Assembly (NCBI GenBank): GCA_963920665.1
Contig: OY987272.1
Location: 13,645,001-13,709,000 of the forward strand
Length of the DNA stretch: 64,000 bases
DNA from: Straminergon stramineum
Taxonomy: Eukaryota > Streptophyta > Bryopsida > Hypnales > Calliergonaceae
Reading direction: 5' to 3'
The position numbers were made by a program, and so were the translations under genes. Positions 10,846-23,399 of this stretch are shown here, one piece after another. Each line of letters opens with the position of its first letter. Position 1 is the stretch's first letter. The notes under the pieces were generated by a model. That model had not been told where the DNA came from and searched no databases. It was given only the letters and a program-made list of their open reading frames with translations.

Positions 10846-13144
10846 TGAGAGTTTTTAGTGAACTCTAAATATTGTCATTAATTAGGCTACTCCACATTAT
10901 TTCTCAACATGTCACACTAAAATGATGAATGAGATACTTTTCAGATTTTCTTATGGAGGTACCCTCTCTATAGATTTTGTAATCTAATTTTGAATCATGT
11001 ATATGTATATAGTGAAATTGGACAACCTATTTAGAAGGGCAACCCAACAAGCCTAATTTAATGTATTATAGTGAAAGTAGCATGTTTAGAGGTGAAATGA
11101 AATATAACTTAGTGGCATTTAGTTTTTTGGCAAAATTTCACCAAATTTACTTCACCTTGACATGCTAAAAGTGCATCTCTAGTTTAATCCCTAAGAGCTC
11201 AAACTAGAGTTAGTAAGATTATTTTTGAAATTTTATAATAAATTATAAATAGATCTTTAATATAAACCTCTTTTAATTGATATGTTGTATGATTTTTCTC
11301 AATTCTTCATCAATGAAGTTAATTGGATGAAGTGCCTTTTTCAAACATTCATCATTTCTCTAGAGGATAGTTGACCACATAGGAATTAAATCCATTCCGG
11401 TGTTGGTTGAGGATGAAGATTGAGCAATAAATGCATGGTCCTGTCTACATATTCTTAGTTGGCAAGGAAAAAAATACAACTTTTGTCATTGTTTTCAAAC
11501 TCCACCTAATCCTACTAATGTACCTACCTAGTGGTTAAAGTAAGTATTCTATGCCAAATTAAAGTTGGGATGCTTGATTTGGTAGATGATTAAAAAAATA
11601 GATTCTTTTTTTTTAGTACACATTTTTTTAATTCCTGAAAACTTTTGCACCTATTTTAAAAAGTAGTATTTCCAATCCCAACCGCCAAGTATGGTACTCA
11701 TTCTCAAAATAACACATGGACATCATCAATGATGAACTTCTTTTTGCTTTTGTATACTAGGGGATTTACAATTGGTTGGACATTAGAGTAGTGAGTTGTA
11801 GTAGTTAGGGCATACAAGTGAAATGCTTTAAAAATTTTGGACATGGTATGATTAGAGAAAAAAATTTATTGTTGCCAAAAGTCAAATAGCCTTCTATGTG
11901 CCTTAGATTTTTCCTAATGTTTACTTGGAGGAATTTCTAAGAGACTAGTGAAGATATTGTATTGGGTTAACATTTTGCCAAAGTGAATGTAGAGTATTCT
12001 AGTACCCTTGAAAGGATTTCCAAATATCACCAACTTTGTTAATTATAGGCAATCTCACTTGAGATTACTCTGTTTTCCTACAATCTATTTGTAGCTAATA
12101 AATTTATTATTATTGAAAACATTTGGTGTTGAAGAATATCTCCATATGTTGGGCAAAAGTTCATAGAGTCATGTCAAAACACCCAAGCATGTTTTAAGAA
12201 AGTAGATCACATTTTTACCTCCCCTATGCAACTTCCTATATTAACATCCAACCAATTGCAAGTCTCTTAGTAAAGAAAAACAATTTAAGAATTTCCATTA
12301 TTTTCTATCACCAATGTCCATTTTGTGAAGAAAAAGGACAATGGGCTAGAATTTCCAACATTTCAAGATTATAATGTTTGATGTGCCAAAGATAGATATT
12401 AGTGGATCTAGGTATTACTTGCACATTCTTCATCCAAAAAAACCCATTATCTCCTTATTTGTTGTACATGCATGGACACTCTCAGCATGGGAAATAAGAA
12501 GTTGGAAGGATCACCACCTTATATAGAAATGAAATTATGGTATACTCAAATTTGGAAGTTAGGAGTGTAGATGCTATTTTTTACTCAATTTTGGTATTGG
12601 CTAACATGACCAAGAAAAGGGGGTAAATGGGGATGGAATTGTAGAAAATTTTGCAAAAATATAAGATTAATCAATCTTTGGATGAGGTTTACAAATTTTA
12701 GTTGACAAAATGTAAATTGTGGATGAATATATAATTTAGGACAAGAATCTATGCTCAAGGTTAAATAAGGAGAACAATTGACTAAACCCGACCTTTGCAC
12801 CATATATAAAGTGTACATGTTGGATACAATATTTTGTAGAGACTAACTAAAGACACGTTGGTTTGAGATGGAACTAAAGTTGTAATTGTAAAAATTAACA
12901 ACATCAAGGGCTATTCTTGAATAAAACAAGTCTAAGTTGCCAATTGGTTCTTTTACATAATATGTATTCAAATGTTTGCCATTTGTGACATTTTGTGTTC
13001 CAATGTGTGTTATTTGAGCATGCCTTCACTTAGAGAGAAATGTATGAAACTTTTAATAATGAGAAAAAACCAAAATAGAAAAATTGATTCCAATACTCTT
13101 AACCTCCAAAGGATTATAAATTATCTTTAGGAATCTAAATTATT
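10846..13144. other. AT-rich DNA without a gene
   Basis: Only short chance reading frames. I found no repeat partner within the window and no splice-linked coding sequence. Confidence 0.55.
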
Positions 13145-13440
13145 TAACTTTAGAAGGACAATGAGGCCCAAAGTGACCAATCAATGACTTTTGAGATTGC
13201 TCTACCAATGAAGAATGCAACCATTAGTCAGAAAATCAAATCATTTTTGACGTAGTACCTTGGTGATGGGTCTTGTCTTTTTAACATTAATTCCTTAAGG
13301 GACAATTAGGACCATCAGTGTCCAATGGATGACTTCATTATTCACTAGAGAAATAAAAAATGCACCTATTAGTTGAATAGTAAAATAGGAGCATTTTGGT
13401 GACTAACTTGGTCATTTGGTCAAAATGAGCCCCTATGCAT
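13145..13440 (+). repeat. diverged tandem duplication, about 145 bp twice
   Basis: Two adjacent units share the order 'aggacaat-agg', 'ccaatgatgac'-like, 'aatgcaaccattag' or 'aatgcacctattag', then 'ttggtgactaac' or related text. The window-limited outer end of the left inverted-repeat arm (13214) falls inside the first unit. Confidence 0.5.
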
Positions 13441-14206
13441 CACCAAGAGAATGCCTGAAAGAAGGAAATTTTGTTTGTTGGATCTAGAAAATGTGGAATA
13501 ATTTGAGAACTACTTGATTACTGAAGTTTCCACGGTTGAGATTTGAAGCCGGCTTATTGAAGAACTCAAATCTGCAATTTATAAGAGAATCCACCATGTG
13601 GATTTCGATATTTGATGAACATGATATCCCACAAATCCTGGTTTCTCAGCATCCAAAAAACGTCCACTACACCGCACAGGGGTTCAGACACCATGGTGCA
13701 AAAGCACTCATGAGGTGCAAATGTTGTATGTTCTAAATGTGACGGAATTTTTAGTACAAACTGATGTTTTCAATCAAGAGATAATAAGAGAAAAAACAAA
13801 CTGGCACGACGTGTACTAATCATTATGCCGAGTCTGCTGACCCATCATTGTCTCATGGATGAGCAGAAGAGGATTATAGTCCGTTCCACGAGCTGTTGGA
13901 ACAATTGCCGTCACACTGCTCCCATAACCGACTGACGTAACGAGCTAAAGTTCAGAGCGCAGGGGGTCCGAATTCCACACATATTGCAGCTACAGCACCA
14001 ATGCCCCAGGATTCCCTGATCATGTTAAACGTATGCAATAAACTCAACAGATAAAATTACAAAAAGCTGGTTCAATACGCCTGAATAGCCTGTCATGTAA
14101 TGGAACCTGCAACAGTAATGAAATCGTTACATCTAAAACCCAACCCTACATACTGCAACAAATATCGAATAAACTCCGCGAATGTACGCTAAATAACTCA
14201 GGTCAC
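13441..14206. other. downstream flank of SMU1 (left copy), no gene found
   Basis: Lies beyond the SMU1 polyadenylation signal. It holds an open frame of 66 codons (13536-13736) with no recognisable family. The base composition is more balanced than in the transposon zones. An undetected small gene or a distal UTR is possible. Confidence 0.4.
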
Positions 14207-14212
14207 TTTATT
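14207..14212 (-). terminator. SMU1 polyadenylation signal (left copy)
   Basis: AATAAA on the minus strand about 630 bases beyond the SMU1 stop codon. It is the first perfect signal I noticed after the gene, implying a 3' UTR of about 0.65 kb. Assignment is by motif only. Confidence 0.4.
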
Positions 14213-14838
14213 GTAACCAACTATACAAAGTGAAATGTCAGACAAAACCAGAACCCCAAAACAGACATAACCACCTAAATAGTACATCCGGTTGCGCGGA
14301 GCTCATCCCAGAATATCATCACCCAACGAATCCCACAGCCCTCCATCACCAATAGGTAGACTACAGCTACACCACAGTTTAGAGATCAACCCGTTTACTG
14401 GTACTGATTCGATAATGGTCGAGTACTCCAGTTCGACGTTGGGAAATGCACTTCCAGTAACCGATCTGAATGCGGATGCGTCCGGGAATTCAATCAAGAC
14501 CGGCGCCAGGAATATTGCCAATACCACGACTAAAGAATATCCTCCATTACTCCGGACTAGGATCAAACCCGACCAGCTGATTGCTCTTGAGAAGTTCACC
14601 CACAAGCCAACCAAAACCGACTCCCTAAACATGTCCACCGGGCAACTCCCACGCATATATCACACGGTGAACTACGACTCAAAACGCTCCACATTGCACA
14701 GTACACCGCCACAGCATGGAGATCGCAGGTCCCACACTCCATCACGATACAACCATGGCGAAGGGAAAGAGCCAAGGAAAATGCCACTCGTACGACTGTG
14801 GGGGGAAAAAAAGGAATAATTATACAAGCAGCTCGTGT

Positions 14839-17800
14839 TCAAGGTTTCCAGAGCTTCATAGTGTTATCATTGCTGTACGTCACTAGTAAGTTGCGGTGAG
14901 GATGATGCGTCACTCCAATGATGTCCTTGTCGTGAGCCTGCCAAACCACATACGCCCACGCATCAACTACCTCTTGACTGCAAAACTACGACGAAGGACC
15001 GACTTCCACACGACATGAAAGCCACAACCAAGTACATACACCACACAGCCTGACACCAGGACGTCAAGTCCTCCTCATCCATAAAGGCCGAGGTTCACTG
15101 GAAAGAAATATCCGAGACAACAAAACTCCACAAAAACAATGCGAAGACTTACCGTCATCAGGTGCTCCAGCTTGCCTGATTGATGACTGAAGCAATAAAT
15201 GTTCCTGTTAGCAAAGCAAAGCACCCATAAGGACTACCGTCACTTTCAAACCACAACCGCTCGCCGCAAAAGCTGGCAAGAGGCTACACAATGCACCTTC
15301 CTAAGAAAACCCTAGAAACGACTCATTCGAACGCCATCCGCCAAAGCGAAAGATCCCCGAACTCTACCAGCTCTCTCATCTCTAGCTGCGCCCTACTACA
15401 TCTTCCTAACCCATGCACGAAACACGGTTACCGACGACTGTCTCGAACCCATGTATGACTCGAAACCTAAAAACTTAGAAATCCACCATCCGAAGGAACG
15501 CACCGATCTTCGCCGACGCAATAGATCCAGTCTCCTTTCGGAGAGACGGTGGCACCAACAAAGTCACCTCCTTCTCGCTTTCCGGAAGACAAAGTTTTCA
15601 CCACCTGCCAATTGCAACGACGTCGCTGTCAGCGTCCACGCATGATCAAAACCAATTGCCATCTTCTAAAAGAGCCGACAAGGCGGCTGCAGGATACGCC
15701 AGCCAGTAAACCTCCTCCTAAATGCAACCCCACCCGCAGTCGGTGCACCCCGATCTTACACGAAAATCAAGTAACCCCAACACAAAATGAGAGCTGACCG
15801 CCGTTATCAAACGAGGAGGATCGGAGCAAAAACCTGGCCCTGTAATGTCATCACGTAGACGGCAGACGCTCGGTTGCATACCACGATGTGCTCCGGGTTC
15901 TTCGGCATGAGGTGCACGGAATTCACTGTCGCATCGCCCCCCTGCTCACACAACACCTCCAAGTTAGACCAACTCCCACACCACCAACCACATGGTCGTC
16001 CGCTGGTCGCCAGCGCTGCCATACTACACCCACCAAGGCCTCAGTCCTGCCCAACAATGAAAGAGGGCGAAGAGAAACTCACTCGCAATGGAGGCGGAGG
16101 TTTGAAAGTTTGTAAACAGTCCGTGTTCTTCACGTCCCAAACCTGCCAAACCATCATGCGCAAAGTAAGCCCCTCTACAACGCCCCTCAAACCACCAAAA
16201 GAGCATCAAAATTACCCCCACCAAAACGCACAACAAAACCACCCAACGCCTCCAAGAGTCGGATATTTCCAGCTCACGAAAATGACCCCGACATGATGCC
16301 AGCCTCCTGACATTTCACCTGGAGACGCCACGAAGCCTCTCGACCCCGCTCACAACACCAAACCACAACTACCACGGGAGTCTATTCCCTTCGCGCGTTC
16401 CACCCCACAGTGCTCACCTTCACAGACCCATCGCTAGACGCCGTGATCACGCGACCTCCATCGCTCGTGAAGATGGCGTCATTCACGTAGGAACTATGCC
16501 CTCGAAACTCCTTTAACGTTTTCCCAGACTTCAATCCATGTAACCTGCAACCACATGCAACCAAACCCCGATCAACGCCCATTCTAAGTACCCGGCCGAC
16601 TCAGACAGTAAACGACGCAACGATTGCTGGACGGAAACAATGGGATTCCATCGACCAGCTGCTCCTCCGCGGAAAAGAAACTGCCCCTCGGCATCAAAGC
16701 CGCATCGCACATCCGAACCCCAAAGCAACGAGAGATCAACAAGGGCACCCCACGGGGCATTACCGCGCCGTGCCATCGAAGGATGTACTCAGAACTTGCG
16801 TGCTATCTCTGGAAAACGAAACGCTCGTGACTCCCTGCCCATGCGCTCGCTCGAACCTACGCAGGCATTGCCCTGTTCGTATCCTCCACACCTGCATCGC
16901 ATAGCAGTGTCCCCAATCCATTACAATCTCTCACAGCAACCGACAAAGAAACGTCGCAGGTCAACCACATATCCGAAGCCTCAAGCAGATGCCGGAGCAT
17001 GATAACAAAGGCTCCGTGTGCGCAGTGGCTCATCGCTTCAGCACCGCATGACCCCAACACACAACACTCCAAGGCACACTCTCTCTGCGATAAGATTCAG
17101 CCGTTCATCACTGCCCCGAAAACACCACACCGTCAACTCCCTTGCGGGAACCAACGAGCAAGGATCCCCACCTTGATTTTGCCGTCCTGGGATCCAGAAG
17201 CAAGCATCTCGGAATCCTTGCTGAACGCGATGCACAAAACGGCCTCGTCGTGCATCATGAACGCATCCTGCAACGTCCACAACACACGACACATTCATTC
17301 CCTACTGTATCCAACATAATCCCACACTCCAGCTGCCCAAGCGAACATGCCATGCCAGCCGAAACTGCGACAGAACAAAATGAGGCTCGCGACCCTTACC
17401 ACCGCTTGATATTGCAAATCTTTCTTCAGCTTCCCAGTCAAGTAGTCCCAAACCTGCAAAACGTCCACGCATGCCGGGTCACTGTCGGACGTCCCAAATC
17501 ACCGCCGTGCGCGGCCCTGCACTTCGCAGTTTTGCGGGTGGAAACCAGCTCATCATCTTTCGGCGAGAGAACGCATCCACCCGATTCCATACCGAGCGTT
17601 CTATACAGCGAACATAGCTCGATGAAATGAATTCATACACAAACCGCATGATGGTATTCAATGACTTGGACGATACCAACCTCGATGAAGCCATCCACGG
17701 AAGCTGATACCAAAAACTGCCCATCGGGAGAGAACCGGGCGCACTCTGGATGACTTTGCTTTCCAAACTGCACCAGTTGCAATTGTGCCGTAAGTTCAAC

Positions 17801-19417
17801 GACTCGGTGGACCTAAACGCCGATCGCAAAATCGCAAAAGGACGACCCCAAAACCACGTACGAATCATGCTACGCTGAAAGCCAAACCCGCTGCCGACCT
17901 GGCCCGACGCCACCGTACCTTGATTGTGTGCTCCAGAACCGTTGGATAGGTCTCTTCCTCGTCCGCCTTCACAGCTGCCGCCCCCTTGAACAGATCAAAC
18001 TGCGTTCCCGGTGGCAGCAAACCTGTCCACACCAAAACACATGGAAGTGAACCATCTCCGCCTTGTCGCGCACCCCGGCAACAAACCATGAACAATCACA
18101 GAATCCAAGAATAGAGTGAACAAATAAGCGTCGTCACTCGCTACCACAACATCGAGAACCAATAGTCTCACCGAACAATCTCGAAACATCGAACCAGACA
18201 GTCATCCGAGATCAAGGCCACACATACCCTGGTGTTGTTGCCACTTCAACGCCTGACCGATCAAAGCCATCAGCCTGGACGGGGGCACCACCGTCACCTC
18301 CACAGACAGAGCTGCACAGTGGACACGCTTTCAACCCCTGTCAGGCAACAACAACGCAGCGAGCAAGAGGAAGCGACCGGCCGAAAACAAGAAAAATCTT
18401 CACATTGCGCAAGGCACTTCAAAACAATACCAAAAGGCCCACACCTTGCGCAATCTGTGCTCGCCTCTTCTCTTTCGACGAATCTTGGTACGCCTGTCAC
18501 ATCCAACATGATTTCAAACTCCCACATGCATTTGCGATCCCAACCCTAATGTTGGTCCAAGCAACGTGCGGCGTTCGTGTCGCTTGCCTGAAGATTCTGA
18601 GCCCACACGATTGTCATCGTGTTCGGGCCTCAACACCCTATGCAAACTCTCTTTCTCTCATGAAGCAGTACGTGGTCCACGTCCGAGAGTAAAATAAACA
18701 AAGACCTAGAATTGCATCAGCGCTTCGTCCAGTCCAGTCCATACCTCCCGGGGGTCGAAATAGGTCCGGACCAGCAGGTGCTCCAGCTTCAGGTAACGCT
18801 CCGGCTGTTCCTGCTTCATGAACCCCATCGCCTGCGTCTGCCTCAAAATGGACCTCGCCGTGTCCAGCTCGCGCAGCTCGATCATTTCCAGCACGATCTG
18901 CCACGAACGAAGCCACCCTCGATCAGGCATTTCCTTCGATCGTCGCGAGGTTGGACCCAAACCACATCGTCCCGTACATGCAGAAGACGACGGACCTCCA
19001 TCCCGACTGTAATGGTGGAATCCGAAAGCCCAAAAAAGGCTACTTCTGAGAGAGAGAGACAGACAGACGCACCTGCTCGTACAAGTCCTCCAACTTCTTG
19101 CGCGGCAGCTTGAGCTGCGCCACCTGCGGCAGCAACGCGTCCCAGCGGCCATTGTTGATGTCCGCCGTGAACGTCTCCAGGCTGTCCACGGTGTTGAGGG
19201 AAACCTGGCACTCATTCTGCAGCGTCTGGAACGTCTGCTGCAGCGAATTCTCCTTGCAGAACTGAAGCACTATCTTGATGACACTGCAGCACAGCTCCCA
19301 CAAAACCTAATTCAGTCCTCGCCGAGTGCAGGTCCACCCGGCGCACATAGGCGGAAGCATCGCGCAGACACGGAGAGAGAGGGCTTACTCGCGCGCCTCG
19401 ATTTCGAGAGTGGACAT
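14839..19417 (-). CDS. SMU1: SMU1 WD40 splicing factor, left-arm copy
   Basis: Exact mirror of the right-arm gene at 57797-62375. Exons in transcript order: 19389-19417, 19073-19283, 18745-18897, 18445-18493, 18228-18311, 17919-18022, 17681-17767, 17400-17453, 17172-17267, 16764-16891, 16418-16544, 16083-16142, 15834-15941, 15504-15604, 15153-15204, 14839-14937. They sum to 1,542 nt, or 513 residues plus stop, with GT-AG at every intron. SMU1 is a spliceosome protein that acts with RED/IK when the B complex is activated. In animals and plants it influences intron retention and splice-site choice. I see no disabling change: start, stop, frame and splice sites match the other copy. Two identical copies suggest a very recent duplication, ongoing conversion or an assembly duplicate. 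Long open frames on the opposite strand of this gene are shadows. Confidence 0.93.
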
Positions 19418-19575
19418 GACCGAGGGCCGCAACTGGCGACGAAATTTCAAAACGAATCCAACTGCGCGCGGCAAACTCCCATGCGCGGTGCAGCAGTCTC
19501 GGCTCAGGCTCGCTGGTGCGCGCGGACGTCCCCAAACCCTTCCAGCCAAATCGTGCGAGCGAGCTCTCCCCGGAA

Positions 19576-19584
19576 TTAGGGTTT
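19576..19584 (-). promoter_or_regulatory. telo-box upstream of SMU1 (left copy)
   Basis: AAACCCTAA on the minus strand, about 160 bases before the SMU1 start codon. Telo-boxes are known elements of plant housekeeping promoters. No convincing TATA box is visible nearby. Function here is inferred from motif and position. Confidence 0.45.
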
Positions 19585-19890
19585 AAGGGCCGTGGCTATG
19601 GCGATGGAGCTCCTGCACTTCATTGCGAAAATCGTCGGTACTCGGCAGTCACAGTGGGCGGACGAGGCCTGTCATTTTTTATTTTATTTTTCATTTTTCA
19701 TTTTTTTGGTTGGGTTGTTCCAAAAATGCTTTGCCCCTTGTGAACGAAAACAAAATCAAACATACCAAAAGTAGCAACACCCAAGTATGTTCGAAGAACT
19801 AAGTGTTCATTCAAAGAAACTCGGAATTATATACAAAAGCTGAAAGAAGAGGAATACTATTCTTCTCTTATTCATCAAAAGGAACCTCAC

Positions 19891-20868
19891 TTAATACCTA
19901 AAAGCCCAACATTTTTTGGGGTCTATAAACATCATTGCTTTTGAATTGTTATAGATCAAAATGCCACTTAGGTATAGAAATCTCAATCATACAATCTTGT
20001 ATTGTACATGTTGTAGATGACATGAATCAAATTTGGAGTCATTTGGCCACGTAGATTGGAAGATTATAATGTTTTAGTGTTGAAAAAAGATGCTGAAATT
20101 TTCTTGGTAACACATTTGGAGGTGAAATTCAATTTCTAAACCTACACAAATGAAAAAACTTTAAACTATAAAGTGATTTAAAACCATTGTACAAACACAT
20201 TGGTGAAAATATACATCATTCAATTCACTCATTGTGTTTGCAAAATGGCTTTGAAATGTCAAAAAATAGCAAGAAAAGTTGCAAAAATCACATCAAAACC
20301 CGAACCTCCTTCTACTAAAATGCTTCTCAGTTCCTCATAACTTCTTGGATTGAAATGAAATTTTAGACACACAAACTAGACTAGTATGCGCAACTTTCCC
20401 AAAAAACTTTATTGGAAACGGACGTTGTATGAAGAACAAACAAGCAGCCAAAGCTCACTATAGTCCAAAAACGTTGGGATTTTGAACTTCAAATTGCTCC
20501 CAAACATTCAAAACATATTGGATTGATATGAAAATTATACTACAATAACTAGACTTCAAAGGGAACAAAACCCAACAAATTTTATTGAAAAAAAACATTA
20601 GAGGAAGGAGATACAAGCCCCCGAAGTTGCAACCATCAAATGCAGTTTGGTGAACTCAAATAGAACCTATGAACTTCGATTGGCTTCCAAAAAATCATTC
20701 CATCTTGGATTGATCTGAAACTTTTACCATTCAAACTAGAAAAGAGAGCGCACATTTCCCAACAAATTTTATTGAATTCGGACATCGGATGAAAAAGTTA
20801 CAATACTTTGAATTGGACTTGAAACTATGTGAGGACACTTTTGGTCCCTTGGGGCGTTTAGGGGTTAA
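19891..20868. mobile_element. TTAA element in left arm
   Basis: It begins TTAATACCTAAAAGCCC and ends GGGGCGTTTAGGGGTTAA. The reverse complement of the end is TTAACCCCTAAACGCCCC, an imperfect inverted repeat of the start. TTAA lies at both borders, as in the other members. It is 978 bp with no coding capacity. The interior contains three diverged tandem units (20346-20810). It lies 474 bases upstream of the SMU1 start codon. Confidence 0.65.
20346..20810 (+). repeat. three diverged tandem units inside the TTAA element
   Basis: Units start near 20346, 20518 and 20705, each with 'ttggattga-nn-tgaaa', then a 'aaactaga'-like block, then 'cccaacaaattttattga' or 'ccaaaaaactttattgga' and, in units 1 and 3, a 'cggac' block. 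Periods are about 172 and 187 bases. The mirror copy is at 56404-56868. Confidence 0.6.
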
Positions 20869-21993
20869 TCCTTTTGACTATTCATCTCCAATGACATGGC
20901 AAGTGTATTAAGATAATTTTTTAACACATTTCTTCACTTGACATAATAAGAGTAAAATAAAATGACTATCGATATGGACAAGTTGATGAAAAAGATAAAA
21001 TCGATTGAAAGTTAAATTCAATCAATTGAAGGTCAAATTCAATTGCCAAATCTTGAACTTGGTCGACTAGTTTGGTACATCGGTTGTTAACCAATTGGTG
21101 TGGGTTTCAACTCTCATCAAGCTCATTGAATGGTCCAAATCACCCATGGCTTGGCACCACCACCACTCCAACCTTCTCAACCCACTTGACAAACCACATG
21201 TGAAGTAGTTTTGTTTTGTTGTTTTAGTTTTTTATTTTATATTGTAATTATTTTTATGATGATTAGATTTCAAAAGAAACTTTGTTCACTAGTCATAAGT
21301 AGATTAATTTTATCCCTTCACTAATTGTCCTTTGAAAAAAAAAACATTTTAACATCTAGTAAATTAAATCCTAACAAAGAATTGTTTGTTAGGTTTTATT
21401 TTGTTTTTGCTATTTTGGCTTTTCAACTTCTAATATTAAGATAATCCTTGAACTCATAATGTCCACAATTATAGTATTGGTCTAATTCTAGATGCTTTTT
21501 ATTTTTTATCCTTGTGATTTTTTAAGTTATCTTCAAAATAATTTGAATATCTCAACGCTTTTAGTTATTACTCTTACTATATTTTATTTTGTTGGTTTGA
21601 CTTTTCTTCAAAACTAAGAAATGAAACTAAAAACAATTTTGGATTCAGAATTAAGGAATTAAAGATGGTTACTTTATATGGTATTTCACACAAACAAATT
21701 GGGATTTAAGAAAAGAACTCTAATACACAACTAAAAGGTTCCAAACTTCGTTGTCTAATTTTCGTTTCCACTAACCAAATGATTTAAAAAATGTTTCTAA
21801 AACCACATATCACTATACACATTCAGAGTTTCATTGTATTTCTCTCAAATAACAAAAAATACATAGAAATACATGAATTTTATAGAAGAACTTTGTAGTT
21901 GAAGCTCTAGTGAATTTCATAATAATTTGGATTTTTTACATAGGAGCTCGTGCTATAGCACAACCACAAAGACAAAGACTTTAGAGGATTTCT
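20869..21993. other. AT-rich DNA without a gene (left arm)
   Basis: No exon, RNA gene or repeat partner recognised other than the mirror sequence at 55221-56345. Confidence 0.5.
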
Positions 21994-22384
21994 ACTAACG
22001 ACATTGCCAAAATTCAATGAGAATGTTTGTAGGATTAATATTGACTAATAAAACACCAAAACACCAACAGTGAACAATGTTCAATTGCTCGGAAACACAA
22101 ATGAAGGTTCTAAAGCTTAGAATTTGGTAGAAATTAAATGACCTTGTGGACCTTTTTATACTACTTTTATAGGTCTCTCTCTCCTTCATTTAACCTCAAG
22201 ATTTTTTTATTTTTAATCATTATTTACCAAAATAGAATCTAAAAATCACCTAGAATGTTGGATTATATTCTAATTTTTGAGGAAAAAAACTCCAAATCAC
22301 AAATAGATTTCACCATTGACTGCAGAAAATACAAATTAGCTTGAAGAATCTCATATCTCCTATTCTAAGGTCATACATTTGTTT
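21994..22384 (-). repeat. T-family (LTR-like) fragment, left arm
   Basis: On the minus strand it runs from 'cttcaagctaatttgtattttc' through 'atctatttgtgatttggag' to a TATA-like 'agtataaaaaggtcc'. The same order of landmarks occurs in the minus-strand T-family copies near 32 kb, 34.8 kb and 44.9 kb. Interpreted as part of an old LTR that keeps its promoter region. Confidence 0.5.
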
Positions 22385-22493
22385 AGATTGTCGGGTTTGG
22401 TTTACTTGAGAGGTAGGTACCTTAATTCTTTGTCCTCCCCAGTTTTACAACTCTTTTGACGGCACTTTGTCATGTATGCTTTTGGGGGGTGTC

Positions 22494-22825
22494 ACATCTT
22501 TCAGGTTTTCTTCATTGGTTGTTGAGGTCTAATCGGGTTGAGTCCTTTTTAGTTTTTCTTAATGTCATTTCGCATTAAGTTTCAAAATTTTTTTAGTTTT
22601 GTGGACGAAAATATGGTCTCTATTTTATTTTTTGAAACAATAATGTCTCTCAACAAATGATAACCAAATGTGGTTCATGATGGCCTTTACCTTCACTGAG
22701 ATGGATTTTTCATCCCTACCTACATTTAGTTTTTGAATTTCCTAGGCACGAAGTTGGATTTGAGAACGGTAGGTTTTCCTCATATGTATCTATTGCTTCA
22801 ACTTTATCTAATCCTATAACTAAAG
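22494..22825 (-). pseudogene. truncated end of decayed element, cut at the arm boundary
   Basis: Reverse complement of 54389-54720, the last third of a repeat that is complete at 53731-54720 and has a diverged relative at 38293-39310. Homology stops abruptly at 22825, where the sequence continues as unrelated DNA. This copy therefore marks the inner breakpoint of the inverted duplication. Confidence 0.75.
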
Positions 22826-23399
22826 CTTTTTATCTAATTGACACTCTTTTCTCGAGAAAAATCTAATTACGGGAAAACTAATCTATATTTCGGATTCTTT
22901 TTAATTACTTGTAAGCCCTTAAGTTGGCACTTGGAACTCTAGGTTTTGGGGGTTTTTTTGTTAGGTTTTGGCGTATTTATTTGCAAAAAAGTAAAAAAAG
23001 AGTATTTGAGTGGTATTTGATAGAAGTCTCTAAGAATACAATGAGGGATCATTTTAGAAGTACAGAGTATATAAAATAATTGAATTTCCTACTTGTAGTG
23101 TCTAGTTTGGAGTCTGGGAGGTCATTTATGTGATTGTGAGAAAACTAAAGATATGAGTGTTAACCAATCCTATTATTTTGTCCATGCTAGAACAGTCTTA
23201 CAAATGCTTGTAACAAAATGGCTAAGTTCATTTTAGGTCTAAAAAGTCTAGTATAGATCACCATCCAATTTGTGAAGAATTGGATTAGCAAATTCTTATA
23301 TGTAGGTAATTTATAGAAAATTGAATCAAACTGCAAATAAAAAGAAGGGAGAGTAATCAGAGCATGATGAAAGATATTTTTAACTTAAAAACATGCCAA
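22826..23399. other. spacer start, no gene
   Basis: Unique AT-rich DNA immediately inside the left breakpoint. Nothing recognised. Confidence 0.45.

Larger units (their letters stand above)
13214..22825 (+). repeat. giant inverted repeat, left arm
   Basis: Every base I compared between here and 54389-64000 is reverse-complement identical, and paired coordinates always sum to 77,214, so there are no indels over 9.6 kb. The one mismatch I found is at 22813, 12 bases before homology stops at 22825. The outer limit is set only by the window end of the other arm, so this arm may begin further left. It holds an SMU1 gene, a TTAA element, part of an LTR-like repeat and the truncated end of a decayed element. 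Confidence 0.95.

Noticed and set aside
14292..19743. Many open frames of 60-170 codons on both strands over the SMU1 loci
   Set aside because: They are explained by the GC-rich spliced SMU1 gene and its antisense. Only the exons listed give a continuous SMU1 protein.
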